The position numbers and the translations under genes were made by a program. Shown one piece after another: positions 30,594 through 41,339 of a stretch of DNA of 41,392 bases. Source of the stretch: Perkinsus chesapeaki (lineage: Eukaryota > Perkinsozoa > Perkinsida > Perkinsidae); contig JAAPAO010000305.1 of the NCBI GenBank assembly GCA_013115145.1, positions 1-41,392 of the forward strand, in the 5' to 3' direction. The stretch's first letter is position 1, and each line of letters starts with the position of its first letter. The notes under the pieces were generated by a model. It saw nothing but the letters and a program-made list of their open reading frames with translations, was not told the origin of the DNA and did not search any database.

Positions 30594-31592
30594 GTGAGCC
30601 CGACGTTTCAGGTGAGCCTACCGCGCAGTTCTCGACCGGACAGCGGGTGCAGCAAGTTCCGCGGAAGGTTTACTCCGCCACCACAACTGCTGCTCGTGGA
30701 CGGACTGGAAGGTGAACGCGCGGCAGACGGGGAGCCGGGCGAGGACGTCGATGAGTTGATGGACTCTCCAAGCTCACTGTGCGCCAGGGAGAGAGCTGCA
30801 ACAAGTACCTGAGCACGTGCACATGCCCATGAGACGGCCTGAGGAAATGAGGAGACTATCAATTATACTGTCCTGCCAATGTGAGGAATTGCTCAGTTGT
30901 GTTAGCAGAGGCAAAAACTAATAATGAGCACGATGAATAGAAATCCACGCAGAGCCTCCAATACCGGAAGGACGGCACAACTACCCCCAGAAGGTCGATC
31001 AGAAAAGTTCCCTCAAGAGCCATTCATGGGACCGAAGGCAACCTTCCCTGATAGCTGCAGCTCGTCCGCTTAATCACAACTAGGAGATACCATCCCTCAC
31101 TCTTTGCCGCAATGCCTCCGGTCTGCTCCTCAATAACGGTAATAAGACAGCCGATATTTGAGCATCGGTGAACTTGCTGAATATCGTGTTGACCACCTGA
31201 TCGATACGAAGTTGGTGTTGATGATCACAGCTGGATTACATACACTTTTTAGCCATGTTAATAAGGAATAAGATTTCCGAAAATCGATTCGGCGCTCGTA
31301 ATTCAAGCCTTAAGATACATTTGTTGAGTAGATTTGATTAAAATCCGAGGAAGGCTAAATAGGTCTCCTCGAAGCAAGGAAAAATTCCTAATTCTTTTCC
31401 TTCCAAATTTCAGTTTTACATATTAGTCTTCATGCGTTCAGCTCGCAGTTGATAAGTATTTAAAGCGCAGTGTATACAAGCGGTCCTCGCAGGCAGATCT
31501 TGGTAACCAAATTTCGGTAGACCTTTGACACACTAGCACGGGAGTGTCTGCCAGTAGATACCAGAAACCCACTCCGGCCTCACGGAACTCAC
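30594..31592. other. region with one strong open frame on each strand, otherwise empty
   Basis: At 30608-30862 both strands are open. The plus frame (LLLVDGLEGERAADGEPGED) looks like an acidic exon after TTTCAG; the minus frame is Ser/Pro-rich. I cannot decide between them. 30863-31592 shows nothing supported. Confidence 0.35.
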
Positions 31593-31697
31593 CCGCCAAT
31601 GCTCGGTGCTGCCCTGTGTCACCGATGACAGTCTCACGGGGGACCCTTGAGCTGGAGGTGGCCCCTCTGCTGGATAAGGCAAACGGATGTCGGACAT
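31593..31697 (-). CDS. possible first exon, unknown gene
   Basis: From the ATG at 31697 (MSDIRLPYPAEGPPP) the frame runs 35 codons to a strong donor (TGG CGG|GTGAGT). The segment is Pro-rich then Ser/Thr-rich. No convincing downstream exon was located between here and the PCMT 3' end at 32068. Confidence 0.35.
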
Positions 31698-32067
31698 TTT
31701 CTGGTTTTGTAAGCTATAAGTAATGGGGAACGAGACCAAGGGTCCGCCGGGGCAGCTTGGGCAAGTGCACTCTCAAGAGGGGAATGGCAGAGTAATTCCT
31801 ACCACTTCGATACAAGAGAGAATTGGACCGACTAGTGAGATGGACACAAAATAATTTCTTGAGCGGAAGAAATTCAATCGCCGAATGCGGGCCCTTGGGT
31901 GACACGGTGGTTGTATGAGCTCCCGAACGGCCTTCACAGCCTTAAGATTCCCGCCCCGTCCCGAAATGACGTCACGAAGACGGCGGGAGTGCGGACATTA
32001 TTATCATAACAAACATCTATTGATCTCATAATGAGAATAAATTCAAAATATTGAAGGTAAATGTAAG

Positions 32068-33791
32068 TCATAGTTCGTCACTCTCATCACTGCTCGTCAT
32101 ACCCGCCGGCTTCACCAACGGTACGTACTGGACCCCCATCAAGGGCGTCTTCGTCACCGCACCAGTCTCGTCCTTGTCCACTTGATAGAAGGTCTGAACA
32201 TCACATTACGAAGTCGCCACTTCCGAGCTCACCTGGAATCCACCGTAAGGGCCAACAGGAATCACCATTCTGCCGCCCCGCTTCATTTGCTCCACCAGGG
32301 CCTTCGGTACGCTCTCCGCTGCCGCTCCGACATGTATCGCATCATAGGGAGCTTTCGGCTCGTATCCGGCCCACCTGCACAGATTCGCCAGAATCAAAAT
32401 GCTCCATGGAAAACCTACACCAGTATGGGAAACGAAGGACCACAAACCGTCATTTCGCCGTACTGAAACGCACTGCATGTTAACACTCAGCGCTCGAGAT
32501 CTCAAGGGAGCCAGCAGCACTCACCCGTCGCTTTGGAGCAGCTTTAATCGTCCTGATTCCAACAGATCAGAATCCTTCTTTTTCACGTTGTCCAACGAGA
32601 AGTCGACCAGTGGACCGATGTAACTGAGCCACAACCGCCGCAATTGTCGCCCTGGTCGAGGCGGGACCTACTCGATGCCGATGACTCTGCTGGTCTCGCC
32701 GCCCATCCGCGCCATACACACTGCGAGGTACCCACTGCCGCTGCCGACGTCGAGGATTCTGAGCCAAAAGATTCTTTCGCGCCGTTGAGCGACAAGCACT
32801 CATAAGTTCATCGGAGTTACTGGAACGCAATCTGCTGCTTCGTTGACGACATTCGAACGACAACGAATTCGTTCCAGAATTTCTCGCGCGCCACTAATTT
32901 CCTAGATTCACCCTGATGATGCCCATCCAAGACTAGTATAAGATCGCCAGACTCTCCCCACCATGAGGATGTCAACCGAGTAGTTCACCTTCTTCCACCA
33001 CCGACGATAAACGGCTCCAGCAGCTCCAAAGCGTGCGCGTGCATGTGCGGAGCGCTGATTGTCGCACTGTGGCCGATGTACTGTGGCGAGTCCTCGTAGG
33101 CTCTCGATTTATCATTAACGTAGTTGCCTCGATCAACAGATTTCTGAAAAACGTTATGTGGTCTCAAGCCATGCGCACGCGTGCATGATGCTTTCGTGTA
33201 CAACTGGGCACGCTCAGCCAAGGGCCTTCCCAATTTTTCTCAGTGCATTCTGCACGCAGGTTGTCAGCAAAGATTCTAAACCGCGCAAAATTGCAAAAAT
33301 TCTTCACAGTGCGGTCCGGTTGAAGGTGGTAGAATTTTATCATCTTTTGGAGATAGTCTAGTAGGCCCCTCAGCCATCGTATCAAGTTTTCAACGCCTTG
33401 TGCAGTATGGCAATTTGCACAGTTTAGATGCAGCATACATTCGCTGCTCGCATCAACTAAAGCACATCCATCTCAGCGAACTGCCCCATCCCAAGATCTA
33501 ATTAATACGAGCCAAAAACAAACAACTAATTCGTTACGGTCTCGGCTTTTACAGATCTTGAAGTGCTGTACTGGAGATAGATACTAGAAGGCTCAAGAGG
33601 GAATAGGCTCCCGAGGAAGAAGGAAATGAGCATGCGTTTGAGCTGGGAGAATTAGATCTCCTCCTGCGCAACTCTGGCAGCAGGCACCCACCCACCATGG
33701 CCTGGAAGACAGCAGATGACGTTATAACACCGTTCCTTTGGAGATTTTCAATGAGACCATTATTCGACGTTGACGACGAACGCCAGGCCAT
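32068..33791 (-). CDS. protein-L-isoaspartate O-methyltransferase
   Basis: Complete six-exon gene: 33791-33696, 33143-32989, 32758-32672, 32623-32525, 32374-32233, 32193-32068. Introns of 552, 230, 48, 150 and 39 nt are all GT-AG, phases agree, and the 234-residue product matches the family's usual length. Diagnostic segments: N-terminal [21 protein letters not shown], less its last residue, as in eukaryotic PCMTs; [28 protein letters not shown] (about 48-68) in the substrate region; SAM-binding motif [13 protein letters not shown] at 85-96; [35 protein letters not shown]; and the C-terminal LMGVQYVPL. The enzyme methylates isoaspartyl residues in aged proteins using SAM, starting their repair to aspartate, usually in the cytosol. 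An in-frame upstream region (from 33842) would add a hydrophobic leader but starts with a non-ATG codon, so I chose Met at 33791. Confidence 0.95.
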
Positions 33792-33994
33792 CACCGCCGA
33801 TATAAACGAGGCCCACACTAGGCCGGTTACTGTACAACACAATTGAGCTATTTTAACACAACAACAGCTAGGGGTGTCAGAAATGCCACGAGATCAATGG
33901 CACTCTACTTAAAAATGGTATTAGGGAATCATGCGGGCGCTTCGAGCGGTAAGCTACATTATTCACACTGGTAGGAAGTTGCTCCGCAGCCGGA

Positions 33995-36900
33995 TCAATT
34001 CCGCAGGTCGTCGTCGGCTCGCCTACGCTTACTCGCCCTCGGCTGTTCTGTAGGGTAGTCGAGAACAGAGTTCTGAGTGGCCGCTTCGCTCCGCCTTTTT
34101 CGTCTCTGTCTCCGAGGTGAGTCGATCATTTCGAAGGCGAGGCTGGAACCGAGAGGGATCTCCACCGTGGGCGCACCACCGGCAACAGAGCTCTCAGGCG
34201 AGCTTGCCGGAGCTGCTGTGGCATCCTAGCAAGAGAGAGATATCAGATATGACAGCTACCATCGTGATACATGTTCGGCTGGGGAGTCTTCTGGAACGGG
34301 CGGGAGCGGGCTTTGGAGGACCTGAACATGCAGCTCGAAAGAAGATCGTAAGATTCCAAACAGGTTGCCTGGAAGCAGCGTACCGGATGAGCGATGAGGA
34401 GGAATTACTAGAACAAAGGGAACCTCAGACAGCCAACTAGATGGTAGAGTTTCGCCACCGTGGAGAAGGAACAAGCAGCTGACCGTCAGAGTCGAAAAGT
34501 CCTACGGCAGAGAGCACAGGTCATCTATCGCAGCTGACGGTTGATACAAAGTCACTAACATTGGAAACACATACACGTGATGACATTCCGTCCAGTAGAG
34601 CGATCTCAAAACCGGCACTTCTGCGCAATGACCCACCTTCGCAGCCAAGTTCATCGGCTCAGGCTCATCCATCTCCCTGGCACTGCGCTTAACCGCTGAC
34701 CGACTCCTCATCAGAGATCGCTTGCCCCTCGTACCCGGCGAAGGGGTGGTCATGTCGAAGGATGCCATCGTGGCTGCTAGGGGCAACGCGGGCAGTTGGG
34801 GCAAGTCAGCCGGGGTGAGCATGCTTCGGGTACGTGACTGACACTGGGGAGCTGGCGTCCGAAACAGGAGGGCCATGGACTCACAGACGCAATTGGCGTG
34901 AAGAGGCGCCGACTTTGCTCGGTCGGAGTGGTGGCCTGAAGGGAACAAGTCGACAGTGGACGGACAGAAGGATGCTGCAAATTATAGAAACCGAAACATT
35001 CTCCGAACTACATGCCAATCTGGTATCCCGTTTTCTTGAGTTAGCTGGTGCGCAACGGCTCGACGGTTGACCTACCCTGTTGAAATCTCCAAGGGCCTGC
35101 CATGCCCGATTGCCGGCCATCTCCCCACGTCTTCGTTCGATCGTCAAAGGTGTCGCCGGCACCAGCACTCTAGCTCGACGAACTGGTGACACTCTGCGAG
35201 GCAGGTCGGCTGGTGGAACGGGAAGCAGCGCCCCGTTGCCGTTCGCAGGGGAGATTAATGAGGATCCAAACGCAACTGTCACAGACGTCATCGACGCCAT
35301 CACGTCCGGCTCGGAGGCTCACTCTGTGGGTGGTCAAAGGCATCAGTGCTGAGTCGAATGCCCCTGGTCATCGGGGACAGAGAATCGTCATCATCGAAGT
35401 AGTCATCTGAAACGCTGTAGTGCCGATGGGCCAACAACGGGCCAGACCACCAAATATGCCAGAAGGGATGAATTGTTATAGGGACGGCTTTCTTATTAAA
35501 ATCCCTATTTTCACAGTAGTCGCAATTTTCAATCCTCGAGGAGCACATGCCAGGCTGGATCGGTCTCTAGCTCACATTCATCGGTGTGGCCTCCTCCGGG
35601 AATATGCTGGTAAATCTCAATATTGGCCACCTTCGGCTTATTATTGTACCTGGTGTATACTGTAGTGGGAGAACAGCATCGAGTCGAGATGACCGAGATT
35701 CCAGAATTGCCGTATCCAACACAACTTCGATGCTGGCTTGGCTTACCGTAGCATATGTCTCCCCCTCTCGCCCGGCGCCTTCTCCACCAGACTTGTCGCT
35801 TTCGCAACATCGCCTTCAGTCGATGACTTTCGTTTCCTGCACCGATTCATCTGAGCCGATACAAGATTAAAACGATAGAGAACGCATCCGGTAACATACC
35901 TCTTCAATAGCCGCTTCTTCCATGGACTTCCTGGACTTCTTCACTGGGCCAAGATCGACGATCTCAGGCTCCAGTTCCATCTCCTCAGTAGGGTCCTCCA
36001 TCACTATGCTGTTCTCGGCTCTCTTCCTCGCGACATCTCGGCGATCCTCGCGCTGAAGGATCGAAATACAAGTACACTCCAAGAGTGATATTTGGTGATT
36101 GATAAAAGAACATTATCCTACCATAGATACAGCTCTAAAGTAGACTGGGATCACCGAACTTGGGATGCAAAAGATTCCTCCACACAACTATTCCTGGTGC
36201 GAAGACAACCTCGATTTCACCTTTTCTAGATTCGCCTACATAACTTGCGCACCCTGTAGAAAGGTCGATGAGCCACATGCTTCACAACAGAAACGAACCT
36301 CTCTGGTCCGGCCAGGAGCTCCGCACCCACCCTCACAACTCACATGCCTGTCCGGATTGTTGCCAGCCTGTGCCCATATCTTTTCCAGGACCTCATCGTC
36401 CAAGTCGTAATCGAGATGCTGTAGACAGCGCTCCTGCAGCTCGACGAATGGTATTTGCCAGAGGCAATATGGCAGGACAAATCGCTCTAGGAAGTCGCAA
36501 GCGGTTGGCGGAATGTCCGGGCTGAGATCTCGCCACCCGAAGTCTTCCTGTATCTGCAGATAAAGCATCGCCTGCACTAGGTAATAAATTAGTGACACAT
36601 GTCACCCCTCCGATGTAGTCTAGCTGGTTAGGATTCGTGGCTCTCACCCACGCGACCGGGGTTCGAGTCCCCGCATCGGAACTTTTCTCACATTTTTTCC
36701 ATCCTTATTTTTCTCCATCAGCACTTTATCATGCAGATCCTCCATGTAAACCGCGACTTTATTATAAAGCTCTCCCGCGGCCTCCCACTCCCTCTCGCAT
36801 TCTTCTGCCAACGTTGGGTCATCGCGAGACTTCAACATATAAAGTATGCGGCAAATGTCGAGGTGAGCACAAAACAAATTCAACGCCATAGACACCTGAA

Positions 36901-37447
36901 AGGGAATAGCGCAACCGGACTTCTTCACAGTGGAACCTACCGATTTCAATTTCCTCTTATCTCCTTTCGAGAGACCCTTCTGGATTTGCGTCATAAACCG
37001 GCTGCCCGCGTAACTCCTCTCAACTGTGAGTTTGCACAGCGATTGTAGCACAGCCTCCACGTTGCCCTCGTCGATGGTTCCACTGGCGTGCTTGAGGAAC
37101 TCCGAAACCACTGTGTTGCTGAAAGACGAGTATTGTCCACACACATCCCCCGAGCTATGGCAGAGCTCATCGAATTGGCTTGATACGAAGTCATCAAGCT
37201 GAGCCTGACAGCAACGACTCCACGACCGAAGATGACCCAGTCTAACCTGGGAAAGGCATTCTGCCTTCACTGCCAGTACAGGTTGCTCTCTCGAGACCGG
37301 CTCAGCTTCCTGCGTCGCTCCAGCCTGACCCTCTGCTGTATGCTCGTCAGAGACTCTCTGCGTACTGCTGATCGTCTCATTCCAGCGCGGAGGCAGCGGG
37401 CCCTGAGAATCCCTCACGAATCGTGCGTCACGATCACCCTTCTTCAT
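33995..37447 (-). CDS. unrecognised 708-residue protein with basic nuclear-localisation-like tail, ten exons
   Basis: Exons: 37447-36692, 36571-36344, 36052-35900, 35850-35747, 35649-35576, 35406-35323, 35275-35076, 34974-34885, 34843-34637, 34225-33995. All phases agree and donors are mostly GTGAGT/GTGAGC/GTATGT/GTAAGC. The first 330 residues look globular and alpha-helical (for example SNTVVSEFLKHASGTIDEG, less its last residue, and CDFLERFVLPYCLWQIPF). The rest is low-complexity: acidic (EEMELEPEIVD), an Asp run (DDYFDDDDSLSP), Pro/Ser/Thr-rich linkers with many SP/TP sites, and basic clusters RRQRRKRR and KRRR near the C-terminus. This composition suggests a phospho-regulated nuclear or chromatin protein, but no domain is recognised. 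An optional phase-0 exon may lie near 34262-34312 within the 411-nt last intron. Intron 1 holds an antisense tRNA gene. The gene could equally be two genes split at the 291-nt second intron. Confidence 0.6.
36609..36681 (+). tRNA. tRNA-Glu (CTC anticodon)
   Basis: Full cloverleaf. Acceptor TCCGATG (36609-36615) pairs with CATCGGA (36674-36680), discriminator A at 36681. D-arm GTCT-AGCTGGTT-AGGAT; anticodon stem CGTGG/CCACG with loop CTCTCAC, anticodon CTC for Glu (GAG); T-arm CGGGG-TTCGAGT-CCCCG. No intron. The internal A and B boxes are intact (B box GGTTCGAGTCC, 36660-36670). The gene lies antisense inside intron 1 (36691-36572) of the ten-exon protein gene, filling 73 of its 120 nt. Confidence 0.97.
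36683..36698 (+). terminator. RNA polymerase III T-run terminator for tRNA-Glu
   Basis: TTTT at 36683-36686, one base after the tRNA, followed by a stronger T6 at 36693-36698. The T6 run is at once the antisense of the AAAAAA at the end of exon 1 of the overlapping protein gene. Confidence 0.85.
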
Positions 37448-37549
37448 TTGAGCCCTATTTTTTCGTCACCAAATAAATTTCTCCTTGCTCGTCAAAATCC
37501 GGTCCGGAATCTCCTCAAAGATTCTCTCGCCCGCATATTCCAACACAAA

Positions 37550-37909
37550 TCACCATCCAAGACATCCCATGGCCCCTACCGGCTCTGGACTGTTGCCCTT
37601 CACAACGGCCACCATCCTTCCATTCACTCGCTTCCATATTATCCTATCGGCAGCACCAGGCTTTATAGCCCCTTCCTCTCGCACTACGATCGCCGTGGAG
37701 CCTCCAGGGCAGCTTCGCCGGCTTGCTCGGACAGGAGACTGCATGTACGTCTGAGCTGGAGGATTGCGCTATACCTCCTTCACTGGCAACATTACAGCAT
37801 CAGCTCCTAATTTGCTCCCCTTTTGCAGTTGGTGGCGAGCCAGCAGAAGCTCCTTTTCGAGAGATGCATTCCGAGAGCGCAGCTCTTTCAACTCCTCCTG
37901 GGTTTCAAT
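37550..37909 (-). CDS. 3' part of a coiled-coil protein (two exons; 5' end not found)
   Basis: Exon 37909-37775 begins after CTTCATGTAG and encodes a clear heptad-type coiled coil (ETQEELKELRSRNASLEKEL) of 45 residues, ending at GAG|GTATAG. Joining across a 36-nt intron to 37738-37550 gives a basic tail ending in KRVNGRMVAVVKGNSPEP then a stop. The alternative frame in the second exon (LLSEQAGEAALEAP) also looks helical, so the exact join is uncertain. It ends 103 bases upstream of the start codon of the ten-exon gene on the same strand. No start codon or upstream exon was found; the coil exon may belong with the coiled-coil gene at 39.4-39.7 kb. Confidence 0.45.
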
Positions 37910-37980
37910 CTACATGAAGCAAAATGTGAGCTCGACAGAAAGCCCATCTTGGCATCAACAAAAGTTTTCCAAATCGCAGT

Positions 37981-38075
37981 ACAGCAACTTTCGAAACCGA
38001 CCACAGCAACTTTCGAAACCGACAACAGCAACTTTCGAAATCGATCACAGTAACTTTCGGAACCGATCACAGCAA
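37981..38075 (+). repeat. 22-bp tandem repeat, about 4.3 copies
   Basis: Units start at 37981, 38003, 38025 and 38047, with a partial fifth at 38069. Each begins acagcaact and centres on the palindrome TTTCGAAA (CTTTCGGAAC in the last full copy). Since 22 is not a multiple of 3, it is unlikely to be coding. There are no spacers between units, so it is not a CRISPR array. Confidence 0.92.
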
Positions 38076-39402
38076 ACTGGCAAAAAAGCTGCAGGAGCCT
38101 GGCTCGAGTCGAGATATTCGGCCCGCTTCATATGCGGCCACAGGTGTCAGGCTAGTGCGAACCTCGGGAATAATAGATTAGTCCTAATGTGCATGTAAAA
38201 TAGACGCCACAGGCGTCACGCCTGTGACACGATTCCTCCTTGGAATAATATCGAATCTTCTTCTACGGCGCAAACGGCAGTTCCTATTGGACATGTATTT
38301 CGGTAAAGCGTCTCAGATCGCGTAGTTTTTCAATGTCAGGTCATTCACAGACAGCTCCTACGTACCAGTTCCATCCGAAGCGCTGCTATCTCCGTTATCA
38401 AATAGGAGTCCTCCTTTTCCTTATCAACTGTACTTTGTGAAGGCATTCAGACAAGACATGCAACTATAGAGGCACAAAAATTACAACACGACGACCAGCG
38501 ATCCAAATGTGTTCCTCGAGGAAAATATTTCTCGGATTCCTCTAGATAATTTGGTAGCAAATACGTGCCCAGGCCCAACGAAAAGATCCGTCGGATCCCT
38601 TCTGATTCGCCTCCATCATTCCTCGAAGAGGGTCGACGGCCGGGGAAAATCAGCGTGACACCTCAACACAGCAGACCGCCTCACAGCGATCATAGCCGAT
38701 CGAGCTACATGAGAAGGAACAGCGGCTGAGAATCAGAGAGCAACAATGCTTCTCAGCTCGCCAGTCCAATACGGACAACAGCGTGCAATCGTTGAGGAAT
38801 CGATAACGCAAATGAACATGACATGGGGTGACTTCACTAAAGTAAATATTCTCTCCCAAATACATCATATCCGAATTATTACTCATTTCAAATCGATTCA
38901 GATACTAATAAACAAAGGAAAAATAAGTATAACTTATGAACTAAATAGCAAATACGAACTTACTATTGCCCACAAAAAATAATCAATGTTTATCGTATAA
39001 ATAAATAAATATAATATAATAATATTTTAATATTATTTATAGTGTATAAATGTCTATGTTGTATGAACGTATTATTAAAATCGATATCCAATACAGATTT
39101 GAAAATTCGATGTCAGTCCCCATCAAATAAGCATACCTTCGATGCTATTTGCAACTACATACGATTATGATCGTCATGAAAATCGAGTTATCTTCCACCG
39201 CAGAGCGGCGGATGAAGCCAATGAATCAGCATAACAAATTCGAGCACCTAGCACACATTATAAACTAACCCGTAAACAGTCGATTGAACACTTATAAGAA
39301 CTTCTCGACCCCACTCGATTCCTCCACTTCCCAGTTCATACATTACAAACACAACACCACACTTTGCCCGACACTAACACTTCCTTATTCCTCATGGAGA
39401 CA
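38076..39402. other. intergenic, AT-rich core
   Basis: Includes an inverted repeat at 38208-38226 (listed separately). From about 38860 to 39110 the DNA is strongly AT-rich, with a 9-bp-arm AT hairpin at 39018-39037. A 78-codon Cys-rich minus-strand frame at 38650-38886 has no splice support. No RNA gene seen. Confidence 0.5.
38208..38226. repeat. odd-length palindrome with 9-bp arms
   Basis: CACAGGCGT-C-ACGCCTGTG, perfect. It overlaps GACGCC-ACA-GGCGTC at 38203-38217, again giving a middle arm that can pair either way. Confidence 0.9.
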
Positions 39403-39699
39403 TTAGCCACATTCCCGCTGTCCCCTACCACCGCGACTCCTCATCAAGTCCTTCAGTTCGTCCTGCAAGTCATCCAGCAGCTGCTCGTACTTCGCCAAAC
39501 GACGTCTCTCGACAGTCGCCTCCACAGCAGGGATCTGACCCACCGACCGCGCTCGACTGGGAGGCCTATCAGCCTGGGGTGCACGCGGCAAGCTAAGAAA
39601 CCCTCACCTAGCGTTCTTTGGAGTCAACCGTTCAACCTCTAATTTGAGATGCTGATTTTCGGTTTTTAGCCGACGGAGCGAAGCTCTCATCTGATCCAT
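39403..39699 (-). CDS. small coiled-coil protein, two exons
   Basis: Exons 39699-39608 and 39565-39403, joined by a 42-nt GT-AG intron (donor AG|GTGAGG, acceptor GATAG|G) with matching phase, give 84 residues. The N-terminal helix (MDQMRASLRRLKTENQHLKL) and second helix (ERRRLAKYEQLLDDLQDELK) both have heptad patterns of a coiled coil, separated by a Pro/Arg-rich linker. No domain is recognised. Upstream exons are possible, because an acceptor-like CCCAG lies just before the ATG. Confidence 0.5.
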
Positions 39700-40215
39700 G
39701 CAACTGGGTACTCGTTCCCCTTGCCTACTAGAAGCGTGCGTCGAACTGCCGACTGAAAAACCAGGGTAATGAACTGCTAGAACACATATAAGTTATCCTG
39801 TACGTAAAAGCTGATAGACTTAATCATCGCCAATGTGTCGGCAATACAGAGTTATTGAAACTCTACTGGTGTCCGTAAAAGCCCACTTCGCCGCTCAGCT
39901 GTTGGCATCCAGAGACGAAGCTGATGGTTGGGCTAACTATCACACCACTTAACGTCGAGTCCATCCAGGCAGCCTACCAACTTCCCAAAATTGTACGACT
40001 TCATGGAGAAGAGCTTGCTAATTAATAGAAGTATCTTCAATCACTCTCTAATATGAATACAGCCGACACCATACAATAATTGCTATTTTTCCCACGCAAC
40101 ATTGAGTGTTGTTGAGTAAAATTTTAAAGGTCGGGGGGCTGTAAGTACCGTCTCTATCACTCCACCCACCGAACCCCATCTACATTTCTTTCCCCTTTTC
40201 TGCATCGTCAATGTC
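39700..40215. other. divergent intergenic spacer
   Basis: Lies between a minus-strand and a plus-strand gene start, so it could hold a shared promoter. No specific motif can be assigned. Confidence 0.5.
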
Positions 40216-40508
40216 ATGACAGCTCTCTCCAATCCCTTCATCGCAGCCGGCAATGACGTGTTCTCATTCCACTTTGAGCCCCTAACTGACCCGTCCTACT
40301 ACCCCTCGACTGCCCCGCCAAATGCCTCACTGCCAGCCAGGGCGTTCAAGCTCCTCGTAAGTATCCTGATATCACACGCCGCTTCGTCCACCTCTTTTTT
40401 AAGGTGTTGCTGATCCACAATCACCTAAGAAGTGCGCCCAATTCACAGACAAAAGAGCTTATTCCTGATGCTTCTCCCCAGCATCGGATGCCCGAAAATA
40501 CACCGTAA
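40216..40508 (+). CDS. small protein of unknown function, two exons
   Basis: Exons 40216-40356 and 40404-40508, with a 47-nt intron bearing an ideal donor (CTC|GTAAGT) and pyrimidine-rich acceptor (CCTCTTTTTTAAG), phase 0. The 81-residue product starts MTALSNPFIAAGNDVFSFHF, has a Pro/Ser-rich middle, then a hydrophobic helix across the junction (AFKLL|VLLIHNHL) and a polar tail. No family recognised. The splice signals are the main evidence. The gene may continue past the assumed stop through a further donor (ACC|GTAAAA). Confidence 0.5.
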
Positions 40509-40781
40509 AAGACTGGCTAAGAGTCATAGAGGGGCACCACATGCTCCTTCTCCTAGTAGCACTCTATGAAGATCTTAGTCATATCTGCTCATGATAAACC
40601 CTTCTGGATGCCGTAGTATCACGTTTCTGTGAGACTACATCACGCACCATTTGCCATACACTACCACTAACGATCCCCTGACAAAGTCAATCCGGCGACT
40701 GCTCGAGAAAGCTGCGAGGGTCACTGTCGACATAATAGGAGATTCAGGGATGCATGAGGGCCCACTATAATACTTTTACCT

Positions 40782-41190
40782 TCAATAAATCTTCTTCCTC
40801 ACTCCTATCTCCCACCGATCGGCTGCCTTCGCCTCTGCCCTTGCGAAGGTTCCTAGAGTCAGTAGATCTCTGAACAGTACAACGACAGTGTTGGGATATT
40901 TGTTTGCGCTCTCGTACACGTTGGTGAGTGAAGCCAGCATCGCGAATTTCACCGAGTCAAACAAATGCCTTGCAATTTACGAACTAACAAAGATACTTCA
41001 GTGGAGAACAAATTCAGGACAAGCTAGGATACTCATCGTGGAAGATGGCGAAAGTTCGGTACTCGACGCTTCCCCTTTTAGGGCCAGTAATCCCATTCAT
41101 CACATCTTTCCGGGCTGCCACGACCCCATCAATCAGCTCCATCGCGCTCGCACTCTCCCGCATTAGATCCTCAAATCTTGCCGAATTCAT
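40782..41190 (-). CDS. small helical protein of unknown function, two exons
   Basis: Exons 41190-41033 and 40968-40782, joined by a 64-nt GT-AG intron (GA|GTATCC, TTGCAAG|G) with matching phase, give 114 residues. Both exons look coding: MNSARFEDLMRESASAMELI and VKFAMLASLTNVYESANKYP suggest an all-helical fold. The end is basic (RWEIGVRKKIY). No signal peptide, membrane span or known domain. It converges with the small plus-strand gene at 40.2-40.5 kb. Confidence 0.55.
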
Positions 41191-41319
41191 GGTAAAACAA
41201 GCTGCCCCCAAACCACCAACTGGTAGAAAGTCATAATGACAGTCAAGTTCTGAACTCCGTCAAACGGGAATAAAAACATCCACAAAGATCACTACTCATG
41301 AAATGGCCCGTTACCCTCT

Positions 41320-41339
41320 GGGGGGGGGGGGGGGGGGGG

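Noticed and set aside
36644-36691. Continuation of the ten-exon gene's first frame through the tRNA (ending in RGLEPRSRG)
   Set aside because: This part is the antisense of the tRNA; a clear donor at 36691 and a phase-matched acceptor at 36572 give a better protein.
37981-38075. CRISPR-like array
   Set aside because: The units are contiguous with no spacers and the context is eukaryotic.
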